Assembly (NCBI GenBank): GCA_037903475.1
Contig: JBAJFG010000457.1
Coordinates: 62,001 to 126,000, forward strand
Direction: 5' to 3'
Source: Ancylostoma caninum
Taxonomy: Eukaryota > Nematoda > Chromadorea > Rhabditida > Ancylostomatidae
DNA length: 64,000 nt
Positions 46,201 to 56,864 of the stretch are shown in pieces. The position numbers and the translations under genes are program-made. The notes under the pieces are model-generated. The model saw only the letters and a program-made list of their open reading frames with translations, ran no database searches and was not told the origin of the DNA. Numbering within the stretch: position 1 is the first letter of the stretch; every line of letters begins with the position of its first letter.

Positions 46201-48200
46201 CTGCGCTTTTCTATAACCATTCACAGACAGTTTTTTCTGAACTGACTTGAAGTACCGTGTTCATGTACGGGCCTGAATAAGGTAGCTCTATCAGCGCCAT
46301 ACTAATAACTTTTTTGTCTTTCCGACCAAGGCTCTGCGCTTTGAAGCCATCAAAGCAGCTGATATCCACTGCTTCGAGCTCTTACTAGTGGTACACGTCG
46401 CATTGCGAATGGCTAGTATGAGCAAACATCTTTCCTTGTTGGTTTTTATACCTCTGTTCTTAATATACATATATCTAGGTTTTATCCTCCCGCAATCCTA
46501 GTTCTCCTATGAGCTCGTTTCGTTTTCATTTCCTATCTCCCACCTAACATTGTTCAGAGGAAGCTCAGTTGCACGATGCGGCTTTGTTTCGGCTTCTAAC
46601 AATTGTCGAGATACCGATGCTTGATGATATCACAACACTACATGGGCAGGAAACGGTTAGACAACTTCTAGCACTATTGTGTGCTTCCGTATATGTAATA
46701 ATTGCAGAAGAGCGTATCTATCTTATCTGCAATTCTTTCGAAGATGGGACTCGGAAGTGTTTCAGCAGGTGCTCTTCTTTTTAAAGACGAAGAGGAAATG
46801 GACGATCTTCTACAAGGCACAGAAGCTATTCGGTACCATAAGCTATAACTTTATTTTAACTTCAAGCTGTCAAAAAAATTCTTTAGTCCTATATTGCCAT
46901 GGTTCCAAATGGCACGAATTTGTGCGCCAACTCTTTACCTCAAGTCGAGTGGCAAACCTGGGAAAACCGAGATTCACAACTGGGCGAAGCAATCTTTGCA
47001 AGCTGTACGTTCTGCTACTTCTTTCAGAATCTTAAGGTTCAAATCATTAACTCCGCCAATATGTAATTGTGAACGAAAAATTTTCTTTGAGTCCGCTTCA
47101 GGTGGGTTATATTTAATGCAACAGGTATCTGAGCGCTACTCTTCGATCACGCGTCGTGGTTCTTCTCCGCTAATACCAACCGAATTCACCAAGGTGCTGG
47201 ATGCCATCATTCAACAACTGCTCGGCAAAAAGCGAAACAAGACAAAATTAGCACTGCAGTGAGTCTTTAATATCAAAGTTCCAATGGTGTTGTTTCCGTA
47301 CTTAATTTTTAGTTTTTTTTTTCAGATATCTTTGCCTTATGATTCCTCAACAAATTCGTTCACACCTAGTCAATGTAATACATTTCCTTCAACGAACAAT
47401 CGGAACAGATGAATGGATGTCGCTTCGAAGCCCTTTCTACCTGGGGAAGAAGGTACGTGTTCATCGTGCCATGCTTCTCTTTAATCGCGACTATTTTTCA
47501 TGGTCTTTTTCATGTTCATTGTTTTTTTTTCTTCTGAACAAGGTAATGAACTATGGAATCTTGTTAGCTACTAGGCTTCTATTGATTTTACACCTATGCT
47601 GCTGAAATTTCCACTGAGCTGATCTGGGATGCCTGTTTTTGTAACTTTTCGCTGCATCTTTAATTAATTCTAGGGCGACAACGAAAATTTTGAAGTTGTT
47701 CTCAACGAATTACGCCCGTTCATTTTCCCTCAGACCATAGAGATATGCCACCAGAACAGTATTCTTGAGGTAAGAAATAGTCTTTTTTCCTGGTGCCATC
47801 AGCATTTTAATTTTTCAATCATTAGAAACACATTGTATGTCTGATTGCAGGTTTTGATGCTACTCCAAAAAGAAGGCGCTCTAGGAAAGGAGCCACCGGA
47901 ATTGGTTGCTGATCTGAAGACCATGAGGTATTTTTTCCTACCCGATGGCGAAGACATCAAAAAACCTTTTGCAGCTGTAGTTTTAGGGCAAACGCGGACA
48001 AAGCGACAGTGCCGATACGATTTTGCGAAGCCGAGTCTTCGTCCAAGGGGTTTGACCCGGAGGCAGAACTGGCCCGAGCGCTAACAGCTATTATCGATGA
48101 TGCTCGTATTCCTTTAGCTGAAAAGCAGAAGAAATGCGAACTGTTCAAGCAGCATCATCCGAAAATGTACAGAAAATACTTTGCTCATCTTTCATGGTAG
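40299..48200 (+). CDS. let-99: DEP-domain protein of the DEPDC1 / LET-99 family
   Basis: Proposed exons: 40299-40618, 41028-41139, 42810-42934, 42989-43058, 43590-43643, 43742-43826, 43865-43924, 43982-44122, 46558-46655, 46708-46832, 46887-about 47008, 47102-47258, 47326-47452, 47674-47769, 47851-47927, 47987-48200 (about 660 aa). Seen: a Ser/Pro/Arg-rich N-terminus; a DEP domain at about residues 86-160 (KYQNMKNYFRQR, SGVFSGSEAVSILDEYL, VLEVWLRENVISP); and a helical C-terminal half (YLCLMIPQQIRSHL, ending MYRKYFAHLSW) that resembles the inactive RhoGAP-like region of DEPDC1. The known family member in C. elegans, LET-99, is a cortical regulator of spindle position acting with G-protein signalling; that role is inferred here. 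The start lies 6 nt behind the acceptor ccctttcag, suggesting spliced-leader addition. Exons 4, 6/7 and the end of exon 11 are the weak joints: other frames are open there. Introns 2 and 8 hold inverted-repeat elements. The symbol is by family resemblance, not by alignment. Confidence 0.75.
41530..42612. mobile_element. 1.1-kb element with ~120-bp terminal inverted repeats
   Basis: The left arm (about 41530-41650, including ttaggcgtcaaataatctta) is matched in reverse by about 42487-42612 with few differences. The arms carry ctcccatgaccacat and ccaccgtagc. The interior (about 830 bp) has no recognisable protein, and includes two 18-bp copies of ttgatggataccggt-like sequence at about 41830-41870. 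It lies inside intron 2 of the DEP gene. Confidence 0.75.
45499..45697. repeat. Foldback hairpin in intron 8 of the DEP gene
   Basis: Left arm from atagcttacgagcgagaaaa through tctctcgacaaatgac to ctacctatattttt; right arm is its inverted copy (aaaaatataggtaggag .. gtcatttgtcgagaga .. cgttcgtaagctat). Arms are about 78 bp with few mismatches and the loop is about 45 bp. Confidence 0.8.
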
Positions 48201-51200
48201 CGGCCTATTTAGGCTGAACGAATGCTTGCTCTGGAAAGCCTTCGGCAATGTGGTCAGAGATTTCACGTTTATTTTAATATCTGCTAATTGTCTTGTCTTG
48301 CCGTACTTGCATGCATTCTGGGCTTACTCATCATACTTATCAAACGCTAATGATTTTTCTTTTTATGGTCTTTCGTCAGCTTTCGCTTGTAGTTGAATCT
48401 TAGCCGCTTTCTGAGGGCCTACTACTTGACTGTTTGACTAGATAGCTTCACGCGATTATAAATTGCTGACCTTTTTAATTATCGGTCTAATTATTAGCTA
48501 TTTGCTCAATTTCATTCCTTATAACGCAGCTGCACTCCCTGCATGTCATAAGGTTGTGAAGATGGTTAAACTTGTTTATAGCATTGTACAATGTCACTGC
48601 TATCACCCTGTATTATTTAAAGCAATGTAGAATGTAACTGATCTCTCCCTTTATGCGTAGCTCTGTGGTGCTATGTAGAGATCTTAGGGATCTTAATAAG
48701 AGTGATGTTCGGTATTTAATAGTATAGTATTTAATCTACCACAGTATCTGCTATAGTTTTAATAAATGATTGATCGCATTCGGATCCGGGAAAGAAATGC
48801 ATTAATAAAGAAATACGATAAAAAGATCTTCATTCCCCATTCAGTCAGCTGCTACGCGCACCAGAATTGGCTTAACAAGTCGCCGATGAAGTCTGCTGTG
48901 ATTGACAGTTGCTCATCTTCACGTACTGGTTCGGTTGTTTTGTGCAACTTACGCGAGTCTTTTGACGAGGACGATGGGCATAATTACATTCCGAAAAAAA
49001 GAGGTGCGAGAAAATTTCCGAGGCTGTACGTACCTCAACTGGGTTAACTGCTCCGTGCTGACCAACCAGCTTTTTTTGCTGGCAGAGCAGGTGGACGATC
49101 TTCTCGCCTGTGGCCGACGTCTTTGTGAGGCCGCTACGTGTTCCTCTACGAGCGAATTCCGTCTCATCGTGTAATCGTTGTCTTGGTCGTTTTTCTGTGG
49201 AGCAGTCACTGCTTGTCATCTCTTCTATACTTCATGCCGAAAACGGCGATAGTTGAGTCTTTGTGCCGATGATCTGTTTTTCTCGCTTTCCTCTCCGAAT
49301 TTGGCACTACTTCTACTTCTCGCATTCTCTCATTCCCTGATATCTTCGCTACTATGTTGCTCTGTGAAACATACTATATTATCAAACAGTGACAACAATA
49401 CCGTTCGCCCAAAGTTTTCTTCAGGTTTAAAGGCAGCACCCATGGAAAATTCCATCACCGAGTTTTTAGTCTAACCTTAGGTTTTAGACTATGAGGAGCA
49501 TAGGCAAAGTGTTCGATTTTGTTAAGACTCATGAAAAAGCAATTTTTAGATACTTTCGTTCTGCTAGATCAGAGCAAGAGGGTCGAGTTACACGGATGGG
49601 GTCGAACGGAAAAATTCAATAACGCTGCCAACATTTTCACCTTTTCTCGACGCAGTTGGATAATTGAATACCAAGGCAGCTCTCTTGAAATCGAAAAAGT
49701 TCAAACAGAAGGAGAATAGAATGCGTACTATATGGGGGGCATATTGCAGGAGGAAAACGAAAACTAATAATGAATTCTGAAAAAATAAGCAACGTAAGCA
49801 CACAAAAAACTTGGCGAGATGGATGTTTGAGTGGAAAAGGAGATTATAGGGAGAGTCGAATGAAATAATAAGTGAGGATGAAATAAATAATTTGATCATA
49901 CCAGTGCAGGAAAGGGTAAAATAAAAGACTGTTACCTGAAATCATGGCATCTGGCAATTGCTGTTTTTTGCGCTCCAATGACGATTTTAGAGCCTAATGC
50001 TAGCAATGAAAACTCGTAAAACTTACTGCTTAGTGATCCTGCTGATCCAGGTTGTACCTATCATTGCTCGTGATAGGAAAAGTTCTAGCCAGTTCTTTTA
50101 TTGCAAAATTGACCCCACAGTGAATCACGATCGGATCAAGATCTAAGAAGCGAAAATTTCCGTGGGTGCTACCGTTAATGGGCTACTGGTTCACTGTTTA
50201 TGCTGATTAAAACTCACAGATTATCAAGGTGTCCATCCATAGGTAAATTTTGCATTGCAAACTAAATTCAATTCAAGTGATCACGAATTAGAACTAGTGC
50301 TATACCACTGCATATTTAGACAAGTTCCCAAATACATCGGGATTTGTGGGTTCTCATGTAGCTAACATTGTGAACTGTTGAAGGAACGCAGCTTGGGGTT
50401 CTCTCTATTTTCCTTCAATTTACTTTCACCAAAAGGGCACACTTTCTCGTGCTATAATTGGAACAATCGTCCAGAGAATTTGCGGCGAATTAAAGCTTTC
50501 AAAAACGCCCTCTGCAAAGAATCGTTTGCCCTCAATTAGAAGGAAAGACTTGTCTGGGAAAGAAGTATGTATTCTGGCAAGAAAATATGATGTCATCCAC
50601 CTCCTCTGCTTTACGTACACCCTATTATGAGATTTTAGATGGAACCTTTATTTGTGATACGTTTAGATCCTTTCGCCGCTGAAAACCTCCTACATATAAG
50701 AGAAGAGATCTACAACGCTGAGACTCAAAGAAACGAAGACATTTGGGATGTCACTCACCGGTCTTGATTCACTCACTTTCTCCCACACGTTTCATTTAAT
50801 CAACGACTAAACAAAGAAAAACAGATAAGAAGATAAAAAGATGCATAGATCCACTGAAGCCCGTAGGAGTGACTGCCTCTAGAGCACTTTCCCAACCACA
50901 ACATACCACACTTAACATACTATACGATAGATATCGCGATAGACTTCTCTGTGGAACTCAAAATCCTCCCTAAGAAGAATAATCCAGTAAGGAGAAATGT
51001 GGTCGTGAACCTATACTTCTGCTTTAGTACACTTGTATAACTTTTCCATGCCTCCGGACACCAAGCTACTCAAGCAGGTCGAGTCCGTGAATTTTAAATG
51101 TGTTATCTGCATTCTCTGCACAACAGTTGCTGAGCTCATGCTGTCCTTGGCGGACAACTTCCTCAACATTCGTGATTACATTTCACTTAGAACCTGTCGG

Positions 51201-51393
51201 TACCCATAGTTTGCTGGACAAGTTTTACTGGGCAAGAATTAGGTAAATTTCTCCCAGTAAGCCTCATTCAGAAGCGGGAATTTGCATGCTTCCGTTGCCG
51301 TTTGTCTTCTTTTCCACTCCATGCTGATCAAAAAGACTTAATTCCTCGTCTACGCATTCTGCAGTGTCTAAGACAATTTTCAAACGAGAACAT
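48201..51393. other. Region downstream of the DEP gene
   Basis: Holds the likely 3'UTR of the DEP gene (to about 48.77 kb), then AT-rich DNA with no recognised gene. A diverged copy of the ~110-bp repeat (about 49240-49385) and an ~80-bp dispersed repeat (50093-50175) are present. Confidence 0.55.
48761..48766 (+). terminator. Possible poly(A) signal of the DEP gene
   Basis: AATAAA occurs 560 bp behind the stop of the DEP gene in a run of AT-rich non-coding DNA, which would give a fairly long 3'UTR. Confidence 0.4.
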
Positions 51394-51607
51394 TAGGGCC
51401 CGTAGTAAATTGTCCAGTGCGATCATCGCACATCACCTTCAGGGCGATGATCGCATTTCGCGTTGGAGAGGAGTATGATGATCATCGCCGTGGTGAATCG
51501 GACGGGCTGTACATGAAAAGTGCTCAAATGTACGTGTTCCACGTATTCCACATCACTTCCAGGGCTGTTTTAGCCTGTGGGACAGTTATGGACCATTGCG
51601 GCTACCA

Positions 51608-51695
51608 AGCTAGAACAAGTACGACTTGTCAGAAGCACCAGAAGCACCTCCGTGCTTCTGACTTCTGACAAGTCGTGCACGTTCTAGCTTGTTCT
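51608..51695. repeat. Stem-loop inside the 51.4-kb element
   Basis: The arm gctagaacaagtacgacttg then tcagaagca is matched in reverse by cttctgacaagtcgtgcacg then ttctagc. It gives a hairpin of about 35-40 bp per arm; the same hairpin is kept in the sister copy (about 54590-54675). Confidence 0.7.
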
Positions 51696-51818
51696 GTGCT
51701 GTTGGGCGAAAATCAACATGCCTGAGTCCGTGGGCTCAGATGCATTCTGTGCAATTCGCGCACCTGATCATACGTACCTTCACACCATCACCATACTCCG
51801 AGTAAGATACTTCGAGTA

Positions 51819-52055
51819 TAGTCTGTCCGAAACGACGAGTCCGCCCACGCACGCGGGGATCGAGAGGCGGCGCGGCTGGGACGGATGGTGTTGGCTGCCA
51901 CGCCGTCCACATGACAGCCAAATCATTGGTGAATACCATGAAGATAACGATGAAACGTGATGCGCAGATCAGGGATGAAGACGTGGAGCGCTGGCAAACG
52001 TGGCAGCTTCTCGATCCCCGCGTGCGTGGGCGGACTCGTCGTTTCGGACAGACTA
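51819..52055. mobile_element. 237-bp nested element with perfect ~48-bp TIRs
   Basis: The sequences 51816-51865 and 52009-52058 are perfect 50-bp inverted copies (tatagtctgtccgaaacgac at the left outer edge). The sister element reads gagtacttcactcgg where this one reads gagTA[tagtctg...cagacta]TActtcactcgg, so a 237-bp element with a TA target duplication was inserted. The 140-bp interior has no recognised protein. Confidence 0.85.
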
Positions 52056-52516
52056 TACTTCACTCGGCGGCTCTTCGCCACGCAAACTATCTACTCGCCA
52101 AACGATGGCGATCATCGCCCTCCAGGACGATGGGATCAGCGCCCCGCACACACGTGCTCGCAGCACCACCACGGATGGTGATGATCTTCCATTCCTCAGT
52201 GTTAGAAGGTCGTCGCGCGTGCCATCATCGCCCCAAATGTGGCCACGAGTTGCGCAGGCAGCTGATCTCACCACCATGACACTTTACTACGGGCCTAGGT
52301 TTCTGAGTAGCATGGGTTGAATGGAATGGACCTTCCTTATGAAAGCGTACTCTACATTATCCCACGTGACTGAAGAATGAGTCGAAACAATGCCATCTTA
52401 CGTAATAATACCAAGATAACTATCCTAAAATAAACCATTCATTGAAACAAGCAAGATATCTACGAATGCTCATCTCGTCTACCCCCTGAGTTAGCGATGC
52501 TCCTTTCTCTCTGATC

Positions 52517-53076
52517 ATGCCCTTTACCCGCAAATCTGCCGTAAACGCTAGATTCTCTAAGACGGATTCTCATGCTCCTTCTGCCAACACGTTCGCAAAA
52601 GGAGCCGATAAGAACAAAGAAATTATAAAGCTTTAGTCATTACTAGCTGACAAGGCTCCGGAAGCTCTTCTCTTGTTTGGAGAACTAATACAACTTCTCA
52701 AGCACGATCCTCGGGGAATAATTGAGTCCGAGAAGAGAGCGAGGTCCCTTGTCATAGCTGCTATTGCTGAATCTAATGGAACTTCTGGTCCGCTTCAACG
52801 GTTAGCTCATACTGAAGCAGAGACCTGCAAATTACTGAGCGCGTTCGGTGTAGAGCCCATTCGACCGAAGCATACAGGATGGGCGACTTCAACGAGGGTA
52901 AGACCAGACATATCAAATGTGTTCTGCCTTGTAGGGGCTTTTTCCGCAAAGCGGTACGCAATGCACCAATGTTGCGCCACATACACGGTGTTGGGCACAT
53001 CTAAGTGCAGCGGTTTTTCACCCGTGAGGAGCGTGAGAAGGAGAAGGACCAGGACTACTTCCAAACACTCCTTTAA
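52517..53076 (+). pseudogene. LINE ORF1 / gag-like protein, decayed
   Basis: From ATG 52517 (MPFTRKSAVNARFSKTDSHA) the frame has a TAG at 52634, continues FGELIQLLKHDPRGIIESEK, RARSLVIAAIAESNG, then TEAETCKLLSAFGVEPIRP, shifts frame by -1 near 52873 to YRMGDFNEGKTRHIKCVLPC, RGFFRKAVRNAPMLRHIHG, a stop, then RFFTREEREKEKDQD and a final TAA at 53074. The order ..EK.RS.VI....ES.. YRMG..N..K.R.IKVVLP...F...A.R.AP.LR.. TREERE.. is that of ORF1-type proteins of nematode non-LTR retrotransposons (RNA-binding, RRM-like). At least two stops and one frameshift make it non-functional. No reverse transcriptase was recognised downstream. Confidence 0.6.
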
Positions 53077-54352
53077 AATTGGACTAGATTACAGGTTCTA
53101 GGCCGCGAAATCTTGTTTTACTGGAGACTGCCAACAAACATTACTCTGCGAATTATAATTCTTAGAGGCGAGATGAGTTTGAAACCTTTAATTCTGGACG
53201 CTTTCTCCTAATAACTCTCGTAGAGTTAATACCAACTTAGCTTACCCTAGATCTGCCTACACAGACTCTTGACTCAAAACTCCTCTTGTTGCGAGTTGCT
53301 CGACTACTGAAAAAACTGCCGGCTGATGTAATAGCTGCGAAGGACTGGTAATCGCTCGAAAAACCTCTATGAGATGTGGATTTACTTAGTATATTAGGTT
53401 GCATGTGGCTCAATGATACATAACTAGTGTCTTTCCCCTTTCTTTATGTTGGCTTTTATGTGAGTTCCGGAACTACCACTTCTTGTTATTGTTCGCAGCT
53501 ACTATGTATTGTATCATTGTTGCTTGACTACATGACCACCTTAGTTTCAACCTCTCCGACAAGCCTTATGCGTTGCCTTCATAATTCTTAACCAGAACCT
53601 TGAGCTTGTGGATTTACCTCAGGAACGCTGCTGCATCGTCTGTAATTACTTCCGTGATACCTGTGTGAAAATGAAGCTAGCTTAAGTTCGGTTGTGAGAT
53701 GTGGATAAGGGAAGGAGCAGGCAAGCATCCACATAAGCTTACGCCTGAGGTGCGTACCACATCCTCAGAATAGATTTTCCAGTTGCGTCCTTTATTTTTT
53801 ATTCCTTATTCATTTCTCCTTATCGCGATAGCAGTGTGTCTGACTTCTTTCGCGAAGAGTCCAGCAAATCTGTTCGTACACGCATCGAGCAGAGTGCTCC
53901 AGTTTCGCCGAGTTCCTTCGCTTCCTTTTGTCGAGATCTCGCAGTTTCATCACGCGATCGAGTCTTTGACTTTCTTCTGCTCTTGCTGGTCATTGGCATG
54001 CGCGCAACCGATCTGCCGGAAACAAAGGCAGACAACCTACGTGTGCCTAGTACGGGTTGGGTTGGAGTCTTCTCCGTTCCGCGCCGGTCTTCTTGATTGG
54101 GACTCGCTTCTTGGTCGTTGCGATCGGAGAGCTGTCCTGGAGCCAACCACTCTTGTAGGACGGACGGAATGAACTGCGTCCTTAGGGTGTGATTATCTCA
54201 AAGGTCTGATGCCTTCATCAAGCCACTATGCCCCATGCATGTGGAGCAGCAAAAGTTTAGAAAATTTTGGCCTAGTAACAGTCTCTTTTCTGGACAGACT
54301 TTGCACTGGGTAGTCAACCCTCCCATTGCCACCTCGGAATTCAGTATGAAAC
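53077..54352. other. Unassigned region after the ORF1-like relic
   Basis: Three overlapping open frames occur at 53783-54172 (both strands), one of them Ser/Arg-rich on the minus strand; none has a family signature that I recognise. Could be more of the decayed retrotransposon or chance. Confidence 0.4.
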
Positions 54353-55037
54353 TAAAACCCGTATTAAAGTGTCCAGTGCGATCATCGCACATCACTTTCA
54401 AGGTGATGATCGCATTCGCGTTGGAGAGGAGTATGGTGATCATCGCCACGGTGAATCGGACGGGTGAAATATGAATGTGAAATAATATATGAAAAGTGAT
54501 CAGATGTGCGTGTAACCACGTACTCCCACATCACTTCGGGGCTGTTTTAGCGTGTGAGACAGTTATGATCCATTGCGACTAACAAACAAGAAAGAGTACG
54601 ACTAGTCAGAAGCACCAGAAGCACCTCTGTGCTTCTGATGCTCCTGACAAGTCGTGCACGTTCGAGCTTGTCCTGTGCTGTGGGGCGATAATCAACATGC
54701 CTGAATCCGCAAGCTCAGATGCATTCTGTGCAACTCGCGCACCTGATCATAAGTACCTTCACACCATCACCATACTCCGAGTGATATGCTCCGAGTACTT
54801 CACTCGGCGTCTCTTCGCGCCGCACACTGTCTAGTCGCCAAACGATGACGATCATCGCCCTCCAGGGCGATGAGATCAGCGCCCCGCTCATACGTGCTCG
54901 CAGCACCGCCACGGATGGTGATGATCTTCCATTCCTCAGTGTTGGAAGGTCGTCGCGCGTGCGATCATCGCCCCAAGCGCGGCTACGAGATGTACAGGCA
55001 GCTGATCTCACCGCCATGACACTTTACTACGGGCCTA
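54353..55037. mobile_element. TIR element (ends TAGGGCCCGTAGTAAA), copy 2, uninterrupted
   Basis: About 685 bp; left end diverged (taaaacccgtattaaagtgt), right end actttactacgggccta. It aligns with 51394-52297 across both flanks of the nested insertion and provides its empty site (tgctccgagtacttcactcg at about 54788). Confidence 0.75.
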
Positions 55038-56864
55038 AATTGCAGTCCACTTGGACCAAGTGACACGATGCTAGATATATATGTACTTCTAGTTCTGAAT
55101 TTCTCACTTGATATTATGGTTCTTCATTTGTTCTTTCTTGTCTACATGCTTGTATGATATTAGAGGAAACACCCGTTGGGGTGTAATAAATAAAATAAAA
55201 AGTGTCTTAATGGAACATTTTCAACTCCATTAATGTCAACAACTCTCGTTTTGGCCTAACAACTATTCAAGAGAGGCGATCGGTGTTTGATGTTTCCTTG
55301 GTACGTAAGCTGCTTAGTGCCAAAACTAGTGCTCGATGTCCTTGACTTTTTCAGTACAACACCATCCATAACGAGGAGGTGCCCTGTCAAAGTTTCGTTT
55401 CTCAACCCCAAGATTAAAACGAGAGCAACTAGTTCCTGAGCGCAGGGTCTGCTCACACGAATATGAGCAAGGGACTTCTATCAGCAAGAGAAACTCCACC
55501 GGCTGTTCCTCTGCTTCATTCAAACATGCTGTTATGCCCAAGATATGGATGACATAGCTCTGTGTATATGACTATGTACATCCTATGACTAACTTCATCG
55601 CAATGAGAACTGGTACATACTTATGCATATGTGAAACGCGCAATAAATCATTGAAATCAATGAATTGCTCGAGCTTTGGTGACCCGCGGGTGTAATGAAT
55701 GCATAAGCAAGAACATTGATGAAGTAAGTGTAGAACGAGAAAAGAACAGAGAATTAAAGCAAAGATTCCGTTCCGTTCCTTCCCTTACACGGAGGTAAGA
55801 AAGGATAACGAACAACCCAAACAAAAACAGAGATCGGAGTTCATTTCTTTGCGATAATTGGAAAGTGGGTGGAATTGAGTGAAATTGTCTCGAACACTAC
55901 CAGAATCAGGCCATCCATAATGCGAGCTGAAAATCCATTAAAAATTCTGACCACTCTGGAACTCCGCTCTAGCACATCTTCCATTTGAAATTTTCTACCT
56001 CTTGTTCTGGCGTCTGCAAGCATTCCTGGGCTGTCAAGTTTTTTTTAGCATAGAGCAAGACTATTGAACTCAAGTGAGAAAATCAGGCAGAACCAAGCTT
56101 CCTTCGTGTTTTTTCGTGGTTTTTTCCGTCGGAAAGAAAGCACGAAAAGCAAGCAGAATGAATAATAGTAGATCTCTCGTAATTAACAGCTGAATATTTC
56201 TTATCTTACAACGTCTATGGAATAGCTTTATACTATCAGGATTAAAATGTTTGTGAAATTTAAGGAGAGGGAAACAGAGCAGAGCATGAAATAAATTTAT
56301 ATGAAATGGGTTGGTCAAAGAGTTCTGTGGCATTTTGTATTCGAATTTCTACAATAGCGTCTTTTTCAAATTCCTAGAATATTTAAGGGTATTTTCTATA
56401 ACCATATGGTGAATTTGTTTCTCGCGCTACTGCATATCTGCATATCTGTCAAATAAAATATCTTCTACTATTCTTTAAATAATAAACCTTTCTCTCAATC
56501 CCTAGTGCGCAACACCGTGTTGCTGTTTGCTCGCTTTTTTCGCGATAATATTATTGATAGATAGGCAATAGTCGAAACAAAAGTCTCGTCCAAAGATACA
56601 TGCCAAAACTAGCAGTTCCCGCCTTCCCTCCTCAATGTTAGAGACTTCCTAGATGCAGTTTCGATTACTTCATTGATCAATCGCTGTCCTTAGTAAGATT
56701 CATTGCAAAGGATTTGTCAGGGCCTTGAAAGGTTCTTTAGGACTCGCCTTTGATAATCGTTGTTCAGGACTGCTGCAGAGCATTTGCTACTATGAGTGGA
56801 TTGCAGTTCTGTCTTTTGGAACGTTGTTCCTTTGGCGGGTCCTTTTTGGGATCGTGGAAGGAAT
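55038..56864. other. AT-rich intergenic DNA without recognised features
   Basis: Only short frames without family signatures. I see no gene or clear element here. Confidence 0.5.

Larger units (their letters stand above)
51394..52297. mobile_element. TIR element (ends TAGGGCCCGTAGTAAA), copy 1, interrupted
   Basis: 904 bp; left end TAGGGCCCGTAGTAAATTGT, right end actttactacgggccta inverted. The element is rich in gcgatgatcgc-type palindromes. It is the same family as 54353-55037 but is interrupted by a second element at 51819-52055; without that insert the lengths agree (about 665 versus 685 bp). No transposase recognised. Confidence 0.75.

Noticed and set aside
51911..52009. Possible histone-like peptide (KITMKRDAQIR) in the 237-bp nested element
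   Set aside because: The resemblance to the H3 C-terminus covers about ten residues with gaps, and the frame has no start or continuation.
53783..54172. A 129-codon frame and its antisense 108-codon frame
   Set aside because: Three frames overlap with no recognisable domain, no splice support and repeat-rich neighbours; kept only as unassigned DNA.
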